Source: Aeromonas hydrophila subsp. hydrophila ATCC 7966
GTDB taxonomy: Bacteria; Pseudomonadota; Gammaproteobacteria; Enterobacterales; Aeromonadaceae
NCBI RefSeq assembly: GCF_000014805.1
Contig: NC_008570.1
Location: forward strand, 4,205,501 to 4,269,500
Direction: 5' to 3'
DNA: 64,000 nt
In this document: one piece after another, positions 25,023-33,152 of the stretch
Numbering within the stretch: the stretch's first letter is position 1
Layout: each line of letters begins with the position of its first letter
Notes under the pieces: generated by a model
Told to the model about the DNA's origin: nothing
Seen by the model: only the letters and a program-made list of their open reading frames with translations
The model's database searches: none
Program-made: the position numbers and the translations under genes

Positions 25023-26051
25023 ATGAGCAGCCCGATCAGTGCCGTCAGCCAGATGCTGGAACGAAACCAAGCCCTCTTTGTCGGCAAGCGGCTGCTGGTG
25101 TGCGGCGCGCTGGAGGATGACTATCCGCGCCAGCTGGCGACCCTGACCCACTCCCTCACCGTCTTTACCACGGATTACTGCTACTACCGCAGCCAGCAGG
25201 CCGCGCTGGGGGATGCCATCCTGTTCGACCATCAGCTCGGCGGCGCCCCCCGTTTCGATGCCCTGCTGCTGCTGATGCCCAAGGCCAAGGCCGAGGCCCA
25301 GTATCTGCTGGCCATGATGACCCCGCTGCTGGAAGCCGGTGCCGAGCTGTTCCTCGCCGGTGAAAACCGCGGCGGCATCAATGGGGCCGACAAGCTGCTG
25401 GCCCCCTATGGCGACAAGCCGGTCAAACGCGACTCGGCGCGCCGCTGCTCCCTCTATCACGGCGAGCTGAGCAAACCGGTTGAACCGTTCGAGCTGGATA
25501 GCTGGTTTGGTCGCTATCAATGCCAGGCCGGCGACACCGAACTGACCGTGCTGGCCCTGCCCGGTGTGTTCAGTGCATCCGAACTGGATCTCGGCAGCCA
25601 GATGCTGCTGGCCAGCCTGCCAGCCATGCAGGGATCGCTGCTCGATTTCGGCTGCGGCGCCGGGGTGATTGGCTCGGTGCTGGCCAAGCGCAATCCCGGG
25701 CTCAAAGTCACCATGGTGGACATCAACGCGCTGGCGCTGGAGTCCAGCCGCCGCACCCTGGCCATCAACGGTCTGCAGGGCGAGGTGTGGGCATCCGACG
25801 TCTATTCCGACATCCAGGGGAAATTTGGCCGGATCGTCTCCAATCCGCCGTTCCACGCCGGCCTCAAGACCTTCTACGCGGCCACCGAGACCTTCCTGGC
25901 CAAGGCGCCGGATCATCTGCAGTCCCAGGGCTCGCTGACGATAGTTGCCAACGCCTTCCTGCGATATCAGCCTATACTGGAGACGCACTTCAAACGGACT
26001 GAAGTGATCAGCAGCGATGCCAAATTCAAGGTCTATCTGAGCAAAGTGTAA
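25023..26051 (+). CDS. rsmC: RsmC, 16S rRNA m2G1207 methyltransferase
   Basis: 342 residues, matching E. coli RsmC (343). A degenerate N-terminal methyltransferase-like domain is followed by the catalytic C-terminal domain with the SAM motif [15 protein letters not shown], an acidic strand [10 protein letters not shown], and the NPPFHAG catalytic motif typical of N2-guanine methyltransferases. It methylates G1207 of 16S rRNA in the 30S subunit. The ATG at 25023 has GGAGAGA nearby. It is transcribed divergently from dapA and ends at a terminator at 26128-26150. Confidence 0.94.
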   Translation: MSSPISAVSQMLERNQALFVGKRLLVCGALEDDYPRQLATLTHSLTVFTTDYCYYRSQQAALGDAILFDHQLGGAPRFDALLLLMPKAKAEAQYLLAMMTPLLEAGAELFLAGENRGGINGADKLLAPYGDKPVKRDSARRCSLYHGELSKPVEPFELDSWFGRYQCQAGDTELTVLALPGVFSASELDLGSQMLLASLPAMQGSLLDFGCGAGVIGSVLAKRNPGLKVTMVDINALALESSRRTLAINGLQGEVWASDVYSDIQGKFGRIVSNPPFHAGLKTFYAATETFLAKAPDHLQSQGSLTIVANAFLRYQPILETHFKRTEVISSDAKFKVYLSKV

Positions 26052-26127
26052 ATAAGTGTAACCAGTCACCGGAAACAGGTAGAGAGCCCCATACGGGATC
26101 TGATAAGGTAATTGTTACACCTCAAAC

Positions 26128-26150
26128 CACCCCTTTAGGGGTGTTTTTTT
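26128..26150 (+). terminator. Terminator after rsmC
   Basis: CACCCC and GGGGTG pair around a TTTA loop and are followed by T7 (26144-26150). Confidence 0.9.
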
Positions 26151-26200
26151 GCATCAAGCTGAAAACCTTTTCATAGTATGAATTCAGGGAGAGAAATACG

Positions 26201-27418
26201 ATGGCAGGCATACTCACCATGATCCTGGCCGGCGGCGAAGGTACTCGCCTCCAGCCACTCACCACCACCCGCAGCAAGCCCTCGGTTCCCTTCGGCGGCA
26301 GCTACCGACTGATCGACTTCGTCCTCAACAACTTCGTCAACGCCGACTTCCTGCGCATCTACGTATTGACCCAATTCAAGTCCCAGTCCCTCTATCTGCA
26401 CATGAAGAAGGGCTGGAACATCGTCGGCATCACGGACCGCTTCATTGACCCGATTCCGGCCCAGATGCGGATGGGCAAACGCTGGTATGACGGCACCGCC
26501 GACGCCATCTACCAGAACCTGCGTTTCATCGAGATTTCCGACCCCGAGCACGTCTGCATCTTCGGCTCCGACCACATCTACAAGATGGACGTGAGCCAAA
26601 TGGTGACCTTCCACAAGCAGAAGGCCGCCGCCCTGACCGTCGCCGCCCTGCGCATGCCCATCGAGGAGGCGAGCGCCTTCGGGGTGATCGAGGTGGATCA
26701 GGAGGGCCGGATGATCGGCTTCGAAGAGAAGCCCAAGCGGCCCAAGCACATCCCCGGAGATCCCACCCAGGCGCTGGTCTCCATGGGCAACTACATCTTC
26801 GAGACCGAGGCGCTCTATCGCGAACTCAAGCGCGATGCCGCCGAGGAGAACTCCAGCCACGATTTCGGCAAGGACATCATCCCCAGCCTGTTCCCGCGCG
26901 CCCCCGTCTATGTCTATGACTACAGCACCAACGTCATTCCGGGCGAGAAGCCCAACGTCTACTGGCGCGACGTGGGGACGCTGGACTCCTACTGGCAGGC
27001 GCACATGGACCTGGTGGCCGACGATGCTCCCTTCTCTCTCTACAACCGCAAGTGGCCGCTGCATACCCACTACCCGCCGCTGCCGCCCGCCACCTTCGTC
27101 GATACCGACGACTGCAAGGTGAAGATCGCCAACTCCTTGATCTCCGGCGGCTGCTTCATTCAGGGCAGCCAGATCCAGCGCTCCATCCTGGGTTTTCGCT
27201 GCAACGTGGGGCCTTGCAGCCACATCAGCGAGTCGGTTCTGCTCGGGGACGTGAAGATCGGCGAGGGCTGCTCCATTCGCCGCGCCATCATCGACAAGAA
27301 CGTTGAAATTGCGCCCGGCACCGTGATCGGTGAAAATCTGGACCATGACAGAGAACGATTTACCGTGTCCGAAGGCGGTATCGTCGTGGTACCTAAGGGA
27401 GCAAGAGTTGGCTATTAA
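26201..27418 (+). CDS. glgC: Glucose-1-phosphate adenylyltransferase (ADP-glucose pyrophosphorylase)
   Basis: 405 residues. The nucleotidyltransferase N-terminus MILAGGEGTRLQPLT, RSKPSVPFGGSYRLIDF and the FGSDHIYKMD region lead into a C-terminal left-handed beta-helix (GCFIQGSQIQRS, EGCSIRRAIIDKNV). It makes ADP-glucose for glycogen and is usually allosterically controlled by fructose 1,6-bisphosphate and AMP. The ATG at 26201 has GGGAGAG upstream. The 3' end overlaps glgA by 11 bp, coupling the two. No glgB, glgX or glgP is next to them in this window. Confidence 0.95.
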   Translation: MAGILTMILAGGEGTRLQPLTTTRSKPSVPFGGSYRLIDFVLNNFVNADFLRIYVLTQFKSQSLYLHMKKGWNIVGITDRFIDPIPAQMRMGKRWYDGTADAIYQNLRFIEISDPEHVCIFGSDHIYKMDVSQMVTFHKQKAAALTVAALRMPIEEASAFGVIEVDQEGRMIGFEEKPKRPKHIPGDPTQALVSMGNYIFETEALYRELKRDAAEENSSHDFGKDIIPSLFPRAPVYVYDYSTNVIPGEKPNVYWRDVGTLDSYWQAHMDLVADDAPFSLYNRKWPLHTHYPPLPPATFVDTDDCKVKIANSLISGGCFIQGSQIQRSILGFRCNVGPCSHISESVLLGDVKIGEGCSIRRAIIDKNVEIAPGTVIGENLDHDRERFTVSEGGIVVVPKGARVGY

Positions 27419-28868
27419 CCCACTGAAAATCCTGTTCGTTGCCTCGGAAGTTGAGGGGCTTGTGAAGACCGGGGGCCTGGCTGACGTGGCCAGAGCCCTG
27501 CCGCTGTACCTGGCCCAGAAGGGGCATGATGTCAGGATCATGCTGCCCTTCTACAAGACGATAAAGCGACGGGATGAGGCCAAACTGCTGGTCTCGCGCT
27601 GGCTGCCAACCCACCCGGGCCTGCCGGACATCGGCTATCGCATCTATCAGATGGATCTGGAGGGAGTCTGCGTCTATCTGCTCGACTGCCCGCAGTACTT
27701 CGATCGCCCCCAGCTCTACGCCGAGAACAACCAGGCCTATCCGGACAACGGCGAGCGCTTCGCCTTTCTGGCTGCGGCTGCGCTGCACGCCAGCGAGCAG
27801 CTCGCCTTTGCCCCCGACATAGTGCACTGCAACGACTGGCACACCGGCCTGCTGCCGCTGCTGCTGAAAACCCGTCACGCCCACAACCCCTTCTTCCAGC
27901 ACACCCGCAGCGTGATCAGCATTCACAACGCGGCCTTTCAGGGGGTATTCGAGCGCCAGCAGTTCTGGGCCGTGCCCGAGATTGCCGACTACGAACAGCG
28001 CATCAGTTACGACTATGGCCATGTCAACCTGCTCAAGTGCGGCGTGCTCTATGCCGACAAGATCAACGCGGTCAGCCCCAACTATGCCAGCGAATTGCTG
28101 ACTCACCTGGGCGCCCACGGCATGGCCAGCATCTTCCAGCAGCGGGCGGCGGATCTGCGCGGCATCCTCAACGGCTGTGACTATCAGGACTGGGATCCGG
28201 CGTTCGACGACTTCCTGCCGGCCACTTATGACGTCGACAATCTCGCCGGCAAGCACATCTGCAAGCAGAGTCTGCAACAGGAGACCGGCCTGCCGGTGGT
28301 GGATCTGCCCATCTATGGCATGGTGTGCCGGCTGACCGAGCAGAAGGGTGTTCACCTGCTGCTGCCGGTGCTGGACAAGTTTCTGCATCACAAGGTGCAG
28401 GTGGTGATCGTCGGCTCGGGAGATCCCTCCCTCGCAGCCCAGCTGCAGACCCTGGCGCAACAATTCCCGGACCGGCTCGCCTTCATCAACACCTATGACG
28501 ACCGGCTCGCTCATCTGGTGGAAGCGGGTGCCGACTTCTTCCTGATGCCCTCCCTGTTCGAACCGTGCGGACTCAACCAGATGTACAGCCTGGCCTATGG
28601 CACCCTGCCGCTGGTGCGGGCCGTCGGCGGCCTGAAAGATACGGTGGTGGACTGGGATGCCGACCCGGAGCAAGCCACCGGCTTCTGCTTCAACGATCCG
28701 ACCGCCAACATCTTGCTCGATGCCATGCGCCGCAGCCTGCTCTACTACCTGCAGGATCCCGAGCAGTTTGCCCGGGTACAGCGCAATGCCATGAACACCC
28801 GCTTCAACTGGCCGGATTCGGTCACTCAGTACGAGCAGATGTATCAGGACGCACTGGCCCGCCACTGA
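27408..28868 (+). CDS. glgA: Glycogen synthase (ADP-glucose dependent, GT5)
   Basis: 486 residues from a TTG at 27408. That start has a strong AAGGGA site seven bases upstream, and the frame continues AINPLKILFVASEVEGLVKTGGLADVA; the KTGG motif binds ADP-glucose. Further GT5 signatures are HCNDWHTGLLP, the C-terminal nucleotide site GMVCRLTEQKGVHLLLP, and FEPCGLNQMYSLAYGTLPLVRAVGGLKDTV. It extends alpha-1,4-glucan. An in-frame ATG at 27330 inside glgC would add an unrelated 26-residue extension and is rejected. It overlaps glgC by 11 bp; no clear T-run terminator follows before the tRNA-Leu promoter. Confidence 0.93.
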   Translation: MAINPLKILFVASEVEGLVKTGGLADVARALPLYLAQKGHDVRIMLPFYKTIKRRDEAKLLVSRWLPTHPGLPDIGYRIYQMDLEGVCVYLLDCPQYFDRPQLYAENNQAYPDNGERFAFLAAAALHASEQLAFAPDIVHCNDWHTGLLPLLLKTRHAHNPFFQHTRSVISIHNAAFQGVFERQQFWAVPEIADYEQRISYDYGHVNLLKCGVLYADKINAVSPNYASELLTHLGAHGMASIFQQRAADLRGILNGCDYQDWDPAFDDFLPATYDVDNLAGKHICKQSLQQETGLPVVDLPIYGMVCRLTEQKGVHLLLPVLDKFLHHKVQVVIVGSGDPSLAAQLQTLAQQFPDRLAFINTYDDRLAHLVEAGADFFLMPSLFEPCGLNQMYSLAYGTLPLVRAVGGLKDTVVDWDADPEQATGFCFNDPTANILLDAMRRSLLYYLQDPEQFARVQRNAMNTRFNWPDSVTQYEQMYQDALARH

Positions 28869-28909
28869 GGCAGATTGCTGAAGTTTTGTCCCCTTGATGC
28901 TGCTTTGAA

Positions 28910-28968
28910 CGTCAACAGCGAAAAAAGTCCCCTTTGGCTGTTGACGCTCCTTCAAAACTCTATAGAAT
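28910..28968 (+). promoter_or_regulatory. tRNA-Leu operon promoter with overlapping inverted repeat
   Basis: TTGACG (28941-28946), 16 bp, then TAGAAT (28963-28968) is a strong sigma-70 promoter followed by a C-rich discriminator, typical of stringently controlled stable RNA promoters. Its -35 forms half of a perfect 10-bp inverted repeat: CGTCAACAGC (28910-28919) and GCTGTTGACG (28937-28946). The repeat may be a glgA terminator or an operator. Confidence 0.7.
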
Positions 28969-28984
28969 CCCCCACCGCAGTGAT

Positions 28985-29070
28985 GCGAAGGTGGCGGAAT
29001 TGGTAGACGCGCTAGCTTCAGGTGTTAGTGTCCCACGGATGTGAGGGTTCGAGTCCCTCTCTTCGCACCA
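28985..29070 (+). tRNA. tRNA-Leu(CAG) copy 1
   Basis: An 86-nt cloverleaf from GCGAAGG to the encoded CCA. The anticodon loop CTTCAGG gives anticodon CAG, decoding CUG, and the long variable arm is typical of leucine tRNA. Variable-arm sequence type TCCCACGGA. Confidence 0.97.
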
Positions 29071-29125
29071 TACTGCAACATGCTTTATCAGACAGCATGT
29101 CAATCCAGACTGATAACCCGAATGT

Positions 29126-29211
29126 GCGAAGGTGGCGGAATTGGTAGACGCGCTAGCTTCAGGTGTTAGTGCCCCCCGGGTGTGAGGGTTCGAGTCCCTC
29201 TCTTCGCACCA
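29126..29211 (+). tRNA. tRNA-Leu(CAG) copy 2
   Basis: 86 nt, the same as copy 1 except in the variable arm, which reads CCCCCCGGG. CCA is encoded. A 55-bp spacer containing an AGACAGCATGT element separates it from copy 1. Confidence 0.97.
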
Positions 29212-29255
29212 TGCTTCTCCAGACAGCATGTAAATCAAAACTGGTAACACAATGT

Positions 29256-29341
29256 GCGAAGGTGGCGGAATTGGTAGACGCGCTAGCTTCAGGTGTTAGT
29301 GTCCCACGGATGTGAGGGTTCGAGTCCCTCTCTTCGCACCA
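29256..29341 (+). tRNA. tRNA-Leu(CAG) copy 3
   Basis: 86 nt, with the variable arm of copy 1 (TCCCACGGA). A 44-bp spacer separates it from copy 2 and again holds AGACAGCATGT. Confidence 0.97.
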
Positions 29342-29386
29342 TGCTTTATCCAGACAGCATGTAAAACCAGACTGGAAACCCGATGT

Positions 29387-29472
29387 GCGAAGGTGGCGGA
29401 ATTGGTAGACGCGCTAGCTTCAGGTGTTAGTGCCCCCCGGGTGTGAGGGTTCGAGTCCCTCTCTTCGCACCA
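29387..29472 (+). tRNA. tRNA-Leu(CAG) copy 4
   Basis: 86 nt, with the variable arm of copy 2 (CCCCCCGGG). The 45-bp spacer before it carries the same AGACAGCATGT element. Confidence 0.97.
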
Positions 29473-29543
29473 TGCTTCTGGCATGTAAAACGCAGAAAAT
29501 GCGCTCCAACCGCATTTAAAAACCAGCTGGAGAAAATCAGTGT

Positions 29544-29629
29544 GCGAAGGTGGCGGAATTGGTAGACGCGCTAGCTTCAGGTGTTAGTGTCCCACGGATG
29601 TGAGGGTTCGAGTCCCTCTCTTCGCACCA
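29544..29629 (+). tRNA. tRNA-Leu(CAG) copy 5
   Basis: 86 nt, with the variable arm of copies 1 and 3. The preceding 71-bp spacer is longer and differs from the others. A strong terminator follows 10 bp later. Confidence 0.97.
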
Positions 29630-29639
29630 TTCATTATGC

Positions 29640-29676
29640 AAAAGGCCCATCACGAAAGTGATGGGCCTTTTGTTTT
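29640..29676 (+). terminator. Terminator of the tRNA-Leu operon
   Basis: AAAAGGCCCATCAC pairs with GTGATGGGCCTTTT around a GAAA tetraloop, and a GTTTTT tract follows. Strong Rho-independent terminator. Confidence 0.92.
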
Positions 29677-29738
29677 TACCCCTTGTTATGACTATGCTTT
29701 TGACGACTCACCGCCCATCGTCATGCCAAGGAACGCAT

Positions 29739-30011
29739 ATGATACTGGATACCGACATTCACAACTTCTACGAGCATCTGGTGCTCAAGGAGATTGAGAG
29801 ACAGGGGCTCAACCAGAAGCTGAGTGCCAACCAGATGGCCGATCTCTGCTGCCTGACCCTGAACCAGCTGCCCTCCCACTACATTCGTCACGACGTCGAC
29901 ATGATCTACTTCCTGACCGATGCCAAGCGTACCGAGATGGAGAAAAACGTCATCGAGTCGCTCAAGCTGGCGCAAGAAAAGGTGCAAAGCGCCCCGGCTA
30001 CCTCGTCATAA
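29739..30011 (+). CDS. ComFB-like (late competence development) small protein
   Basis: 90 residues from the ATG at 29739, which has AAGGA five bases upstream. It opens MILDTDIHNFYEHLVLKEIER and continues MADLCCLTLNQLPSHYIRHDVDMIYFLTD, the pattern of the ComFB family (PF10719). The name comes from the B. subtilis comF operon. Cyanobacterial relatives have been reported to bind c-di-GMP; whether that applies here is open. It follows the tRNA-Leu array with no clear promoter of its own and overlaps the convergent small membrane protein gene by 6 bp. Confidence 0.75.
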   Translation: MILDTDIHNFYEHLVLKEIERQGLNQKLSANQMADLCCLTLNQLPSHYIRHDVDMIYFLTDAKRTEMEKNVIESLKLAQEKVQSAPATSS

Positions 30012-30215
30012 CCAGGGCTGTTGCCAGATCAGGGCCGCGACTCCCGTCATACCGGCCACCGGCAGCAGGATCAGCGCAGGCCTCAGCCTGGGTTCCAGCA
30101 TGACCCAGGCGGCCAGCAAGAAGCCCAGGCTCCACATACCGTACGCCTTGTCCTGACCCCAGATCAGGATCGCCAGCAGCCCGATCAGCAGCATGGCTCT
30201 CACTATCCATCTCAT
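30006..30215 (-). CDS. Small two-segment membrane protein (unknown function)
   Basis: 69 residues from the ATG at 30215, which follows a GGGGAG site. There are two or three hydrophobic segments: RAMLLIGLLAILIWG, GMWSLGFLLAAWVML and PALILLPVAGMTGVAALIW. No family is recognised. A longer frame starting at 30245 would add ten residues and lacks a better ribosome site. A Fur-box-like sequence lies 23-41 bp upstream of the start, so iron control is possible. It overlaps the comFB-like gene by 6 bp tail to tail. Confidence 0.6.
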   Translation of the reverse strand: MRWIVRAMLLIGLLAILIWGQDKAYGMWSLGFLLAAWVMLEPRLRPALILLPVAGMTGVAALIWQQPWL

Positions 30216-30514
30216 GACACACTCCCCTTCAACAGTTGATAACAATCATCATTTGTATTTTAGGAGTATGCAATCGGACTTTTCTATCGGAGTCGAATGT
30301 CCCATCGGGGCAAACAGAGCACTCAAAAACGGGTTATGAGATCAACTAATTTGTAAGTTTTTCAATCAAAACTGCATTTTTGCTAAATCAGTTGGGATTT
30401 GCCCCCCCAGGTTTGTGGTAGATTGCGGCCTCTTTTTGGGTGGGCCCCTCGGGATACGTGTATCCACAGGACGAGAGGGACTGACCTTGGCGAGCAAGAG
30501 TTTAGGAAGTATCT
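30216..30514. promoter_or_regulatory. Regulatory gap between a small membrane protein gene and nhaC
   Basis: 299 bp without a gene. A Fur-box-like sequence GATAACAATCATCATTTGT (30238-30256) matches 13 of 19 consensus positions. Near nhaC, about 30443-30490, CCC-CTCG and CGAG-A-GGG can form an outer stem around a GGATACGTGTATCC hairpin in the nhaC leader. I do not recognise a known riboswitch; in particular the lysine-riboswitch core is absent. Confidence 0.4.
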
Positions 30515-31924
30515 ATGCAAAACCAACAAAACCACATCCGATTGCCGGGCATGTCGCAAGTGTTTGCCTGCCTGGCTATTTTCCTGGCCCTGGCCTTCTC
30601 CTTCACCAGCGTGCTCGACCTGCCAATCCAGTTGGCACTGTTCATCGCCTGGTTCGTCATCATGGGGCTCGGCATCAAGCTCGGCCATGATTACAAATCT
30701 CTGGAGCAGGCGGCCGTAGACGGCGTCGCCAAGGGGATGGGGGCCATCCTGATCCTGGTCTCCGTCGGTGCTCTGGTCGGCACCTGGATTGCCGGCGGCA
30801 TCGTCCCCAGCATCATCTACTTCGGCCTCAAGGTGATTCACCCGTCCATCTTCCTGCTGGCGACCCTGATTATCTGTTCGCTGACCTCGCTGGCCACCGG
30901 CACCTCCTGGGGCTCGGCTGCCACTGCCGGCATCGCCATGATGGGGATCGGCCACAGCCTCGGCGTGCCCGCCCCGCTGGTGGCGGGGGCCGTGCTCTCC
31001 GGCGTCTACTTCGGTGACAAGCTCTCCCCGCTCTCCGACTCCGTGGTGCTGGCCTCGACCATGTCCAACGTCGACGTGATGGAACACATCAAGGGGATGC
31101 TGCCCATCAGCCTGTTCTCCTATGTCATCACCGCCGCCCTGTTCACCGTGGTCGGCATGCAGTACTCCGGCAACGTCAGCCTGGAGCAGGTCAACCTGGT
31201 GATGGAAGCGCTCGACAAGCAGTTCAACATCACCCCGCTGGCCATAGTCCCGGTGGTGCTGGTGCTGGGCCTGTTGGCCAACCGCAAGCCCGCCTTCCCG
31301 GTGATCAGCTTCGGTGCCCTGCTGGGTCTGATCTGGGCCATCCTGTTCCAGGACATGGATCCGGTCAAGGCGATGCACTCCGCCTACAGCCCGTTTGCCA
31401 TCACCTCCGGCGTCGACTTCATCGACAACATCCTGGGCCGCGGTGGCATGGAGTCCATGCTGGGCTCGGTGGCCGTCATCATCTTCGGCTTGGGATTTGG
31501 CGGCCTGCTGGAGAAAGTCGGCATCCTGGAAGTGATCGCCAGTGCCTTCGAGAAGCGCATCAAGGGTGCCGGCAGCCTGACCACCCACACCATAGGCACC
31601 GCCTTCCTGGCCAACGTGTTCGGCTCGGCCATGTATGTGTCGCTGATCCTGACCCCCAAGATCATGGCCAAGAACTACGACCGGCTGGGACTGGCACGCA
31701 AGAACCTCTCCCGCAACGCCGAGTTCGGCGGCACCCTCACCTGCGGCATGGTGCCCTGGAGCGACAACGGCATCTTCATGGCCGGGGTACTGGGGGTGGC
31801 GACCCTCGACTACCTGCCCTACATGTGGCTCAGCTTCACCTGCATCATTGTGACCATCACTCTCGCCTATCTCGGCAAGGCGGTGAACCGGATCCCGGTG
31901 ATCGAGGCGGCCAGCTCCCGCTAA
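30515..31924 (+). CDS. nhaC: NhaC-family Na+/H+ antiporter
   Basis: 469 residues with about eleven or twelve hydrophobic segments. NhaC-family signatures are SLATGTSWGSAATAGIAMMGIG and GAVLSGVYFGDKLSPLSDSV near the middle, and CGMVPWSDNGIFMAGVLGV toward the end. The family exchanges Na+ for H+, although some members transport malate/lactate or lysine. The ATG at 30515 is preceded by AGGAAG and a leader that can fold. A terminator at 31944-31967 separates it from the LysR gene, so it is monocistronic. Confidence 0.88.
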   Translation: MQNQQNHIRLPGMSQVFACLAIFLALAFSFTSVLDLPIQLALFIAWFVIMGLGIKLGHDYKSLEQAAVDGVAKGMGAILILVSVGALVGTWIAGGIVPSIIYFGLKVIHPSIFLLATLIICSLTSLATGTSWGSAATAGIAMMGIGHSLGVPAPLVAGAVLSGVYFGDKLSPLSDSVVLASTMSNVDVMEHIKGMLPISLFSYVITAALFTVVGMQYSGNVSLEQVNLVMEALDKQFNITPLAIVPVVLVLGLLANRKPAFPVISFGALLGLIWAILFQDMDPVKAMHSAYSPFAITSGVDFIDNILGRGGMESMLGSVAVIIFGLGFGGLLEKVGILEVIASAFEKRIKGAGSLTTHTIGTAFLANVFGSAMYVSLILTPKIMAKNYDRLGLARKNLSRNAEFGGTLTCGMVPWSDNGIFMAGVLGVATLDYLPYMWLSFTCIIVTITLAYLGKAVNRIPVIEAASSR

Positions 31925-31943
31925 CCGCCGGAAAAACCATGAC

Positions 31944-31967
31944 AAAGGCGCCAGCACGGCGCCTTTT
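31944..31967 (+). terminator. Terminator after nhaC
   Basis: AAAGGCGCC and GGCGCCTTT form a 9-bp stem around a five-base loop, followed by a short T tract. Confidence 0.8.
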
Positions 31968-32029
31968 GTCTGGCCGCGATTCAAGGTTAAGCTGGCAGTC
32001 ACCTTGATCGCATGCGGCAGGACGCCCAG

Positions 32030-32953
32030 ATGAATTTCACCTTTCGCCAGATCCGCTATTTCGTGGCGGTGGCCGACAGCTTCTCGGTCAGCCGCGCCGC
32101 CGCCGAGCTGCACATCTCCCAGTCGGCGGTCACCAGCGCCATCCGCGAGCTGGAGACCGAGCTCGGCGCCGCCCTGTTCGAGCGCAATCCGCGCGGCGTC
32201 AGCCTCACCACCCAGGGTCACCAGTTTCTGCTGCACGCCCGGCGCATCCTCGGCGCCATGACCGAAGCCGGCCAGTCCCTCAAGGCGGTGGCCCAGCAGG
32301 ATCAGGGGCGGCTCACCATAGGCGTGACCACGCTGGTGGCCGGCTACTACCTGTCGGAAGCGCTCGGCCGCTTTCGCCGCGCCTTCCCGGCGGTGCAGAT
32401 CGAGGTGAAAGAGGACGAGCAGCCCTATCTCGAACACCAGATCGTCAACGGCGAGGTGGACGTGGGGATCCTGATGACCAACCGCACCATCCGCCAGGAG
32501 GCGTTCGATACCGAGCTGCTGACCCGCTCGCCGCTGCGGGTCTGGCTCGCCGCCAACCACCCGCTCTGCGCCGAGTCGACCCTCTCCCTCAAAGCGCTCG
32601 GCGAGGAGCCCATGATTTCGCTGACCGCCGACCAGCTGGACCAGATCATCGGCGGCGGCCTGCGCCGCTACGGCATAGCGCCGCGCATCGTGCTGCGTAC
32701 CGCCTCGGTGGAAGCGGTACGCAGCCTGGTGGCGAGCCAGCTCGGGCTCGCCCTGCTGCCGGACTTTGCCTACCGCCCCTGGTCGCTGGAGCAGGAGCGG
32801 GTCGAGGCCCGCGCCATCAAGGAGCCCATTCCCGCCATCGACATCGGCCTGGTGTGGCGGCGTGGCTCGCGGCTGGAGTGGACTGCCCGCGAGTTCATCG
32901 ACATAGTGCGGGATCAGAGCCGGCTGCGGGCCCGTCAGCCCCTCGCCCGCTGA
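32030..32953 (+). CDS. LysR-family regulator upstream of ydcSTUV-patD
   Basis: 307 residues from the ATG at 32030, which follows GCAGGAC. The N-terminal helix-turn-helix (SVSRAAAELHISQSAVTSAIRELE) and the effector-binding domain (RLTIGVTTLVAGYYLSEAL) are standard for LysR. An in-frame ATG at 32012 has no ribosome site. The gene points toward the ydc operon 200 bp downstream, whose E. coli counterpart is linked instead to the MocR-type YdcR; regulation of ydcSTUV-patD by this LysR is inferred from position. A TCAAGGT/ACCTTGA inverted repeat (31981-32007) just upstream could be its autoregulatory site. Confidence 0.85.
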   Translation: MNFTFRQIRYFVAVADSFSVSRAAAELHISQSAVTSAIRELETELGAALFERNPRGVSLTTQGHQFLLHARRILGAMTEAGQSLKAVAQQDQGRLTIGVTTLVAGYYLSEALGRFRRAFPAVQIEVKEDEQPYLEHQIVNGEVDVGILMTNRTIRQEAFDTELLTRSPLRVWLAANHPLCAESTLSLKALGEEPMISLTADQLDQIIGGGLRRYGIAPRIVLRTASVEAVRSLVASQLGLALLPDFAYRPWSLEQERVEARAIKEPIPAIDIGLVWRRGSRLEWTAREFIDIVRDQSRLRARQPLAR

Positions 32954-33089
32954 ACCTGCCCCTTGCACTGTCGTGGTATCTGCCACAGAAATTCAGATTC
33001 ATCTGCACTCGATATCGATTTAGCAGATACCTCTGGCGTTAAAAATTGAAATTCTCATTGCTCACGGCTTCTCCTACGCTCATGGCTGG

Positions 33090-33104
33090 TTAACAGGATG
33101 TTAA
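33090..33104. promoter_or_regulatory. 15-bp inverted repeat upstream of ydcS
   Basis: TTAACA-GGA-TGTTAA is a perfect palindrome centred 56 bp before the ydcS ATG. It is the best operator candidate in the 199-bp gap 32954-33152; the binding protein is unknown. Confidence 0.45.
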
Positions 33105-33152
33105 TTGTCAGCGTGGCATCACAACCATGCCCGCCCCAGCAAGGAGAGCAAG

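Noticed and set aside
27330..27407. ATG start of glgA inside glgC
   Set aside because: The TTG at 27408 has a much better ribosome site and matches the family N-terminus.
28869..29739. Small ORFs within the tRNA-Leu array
   Set aside because: They are antisense or overlapping frames of the repeated tRNA genes.
30246..30514. Lysine riboswitch controlling nhaC
   Set aside because: The conserved core segments of the lysine riboswitch are absent.
33081..33152. Sigma-54 promoter ahead of ydcS
   Set aside because: A TGGCAT...ATGC pair is present, but the GG-to-GC spacing is 12 instead of 10 bases.
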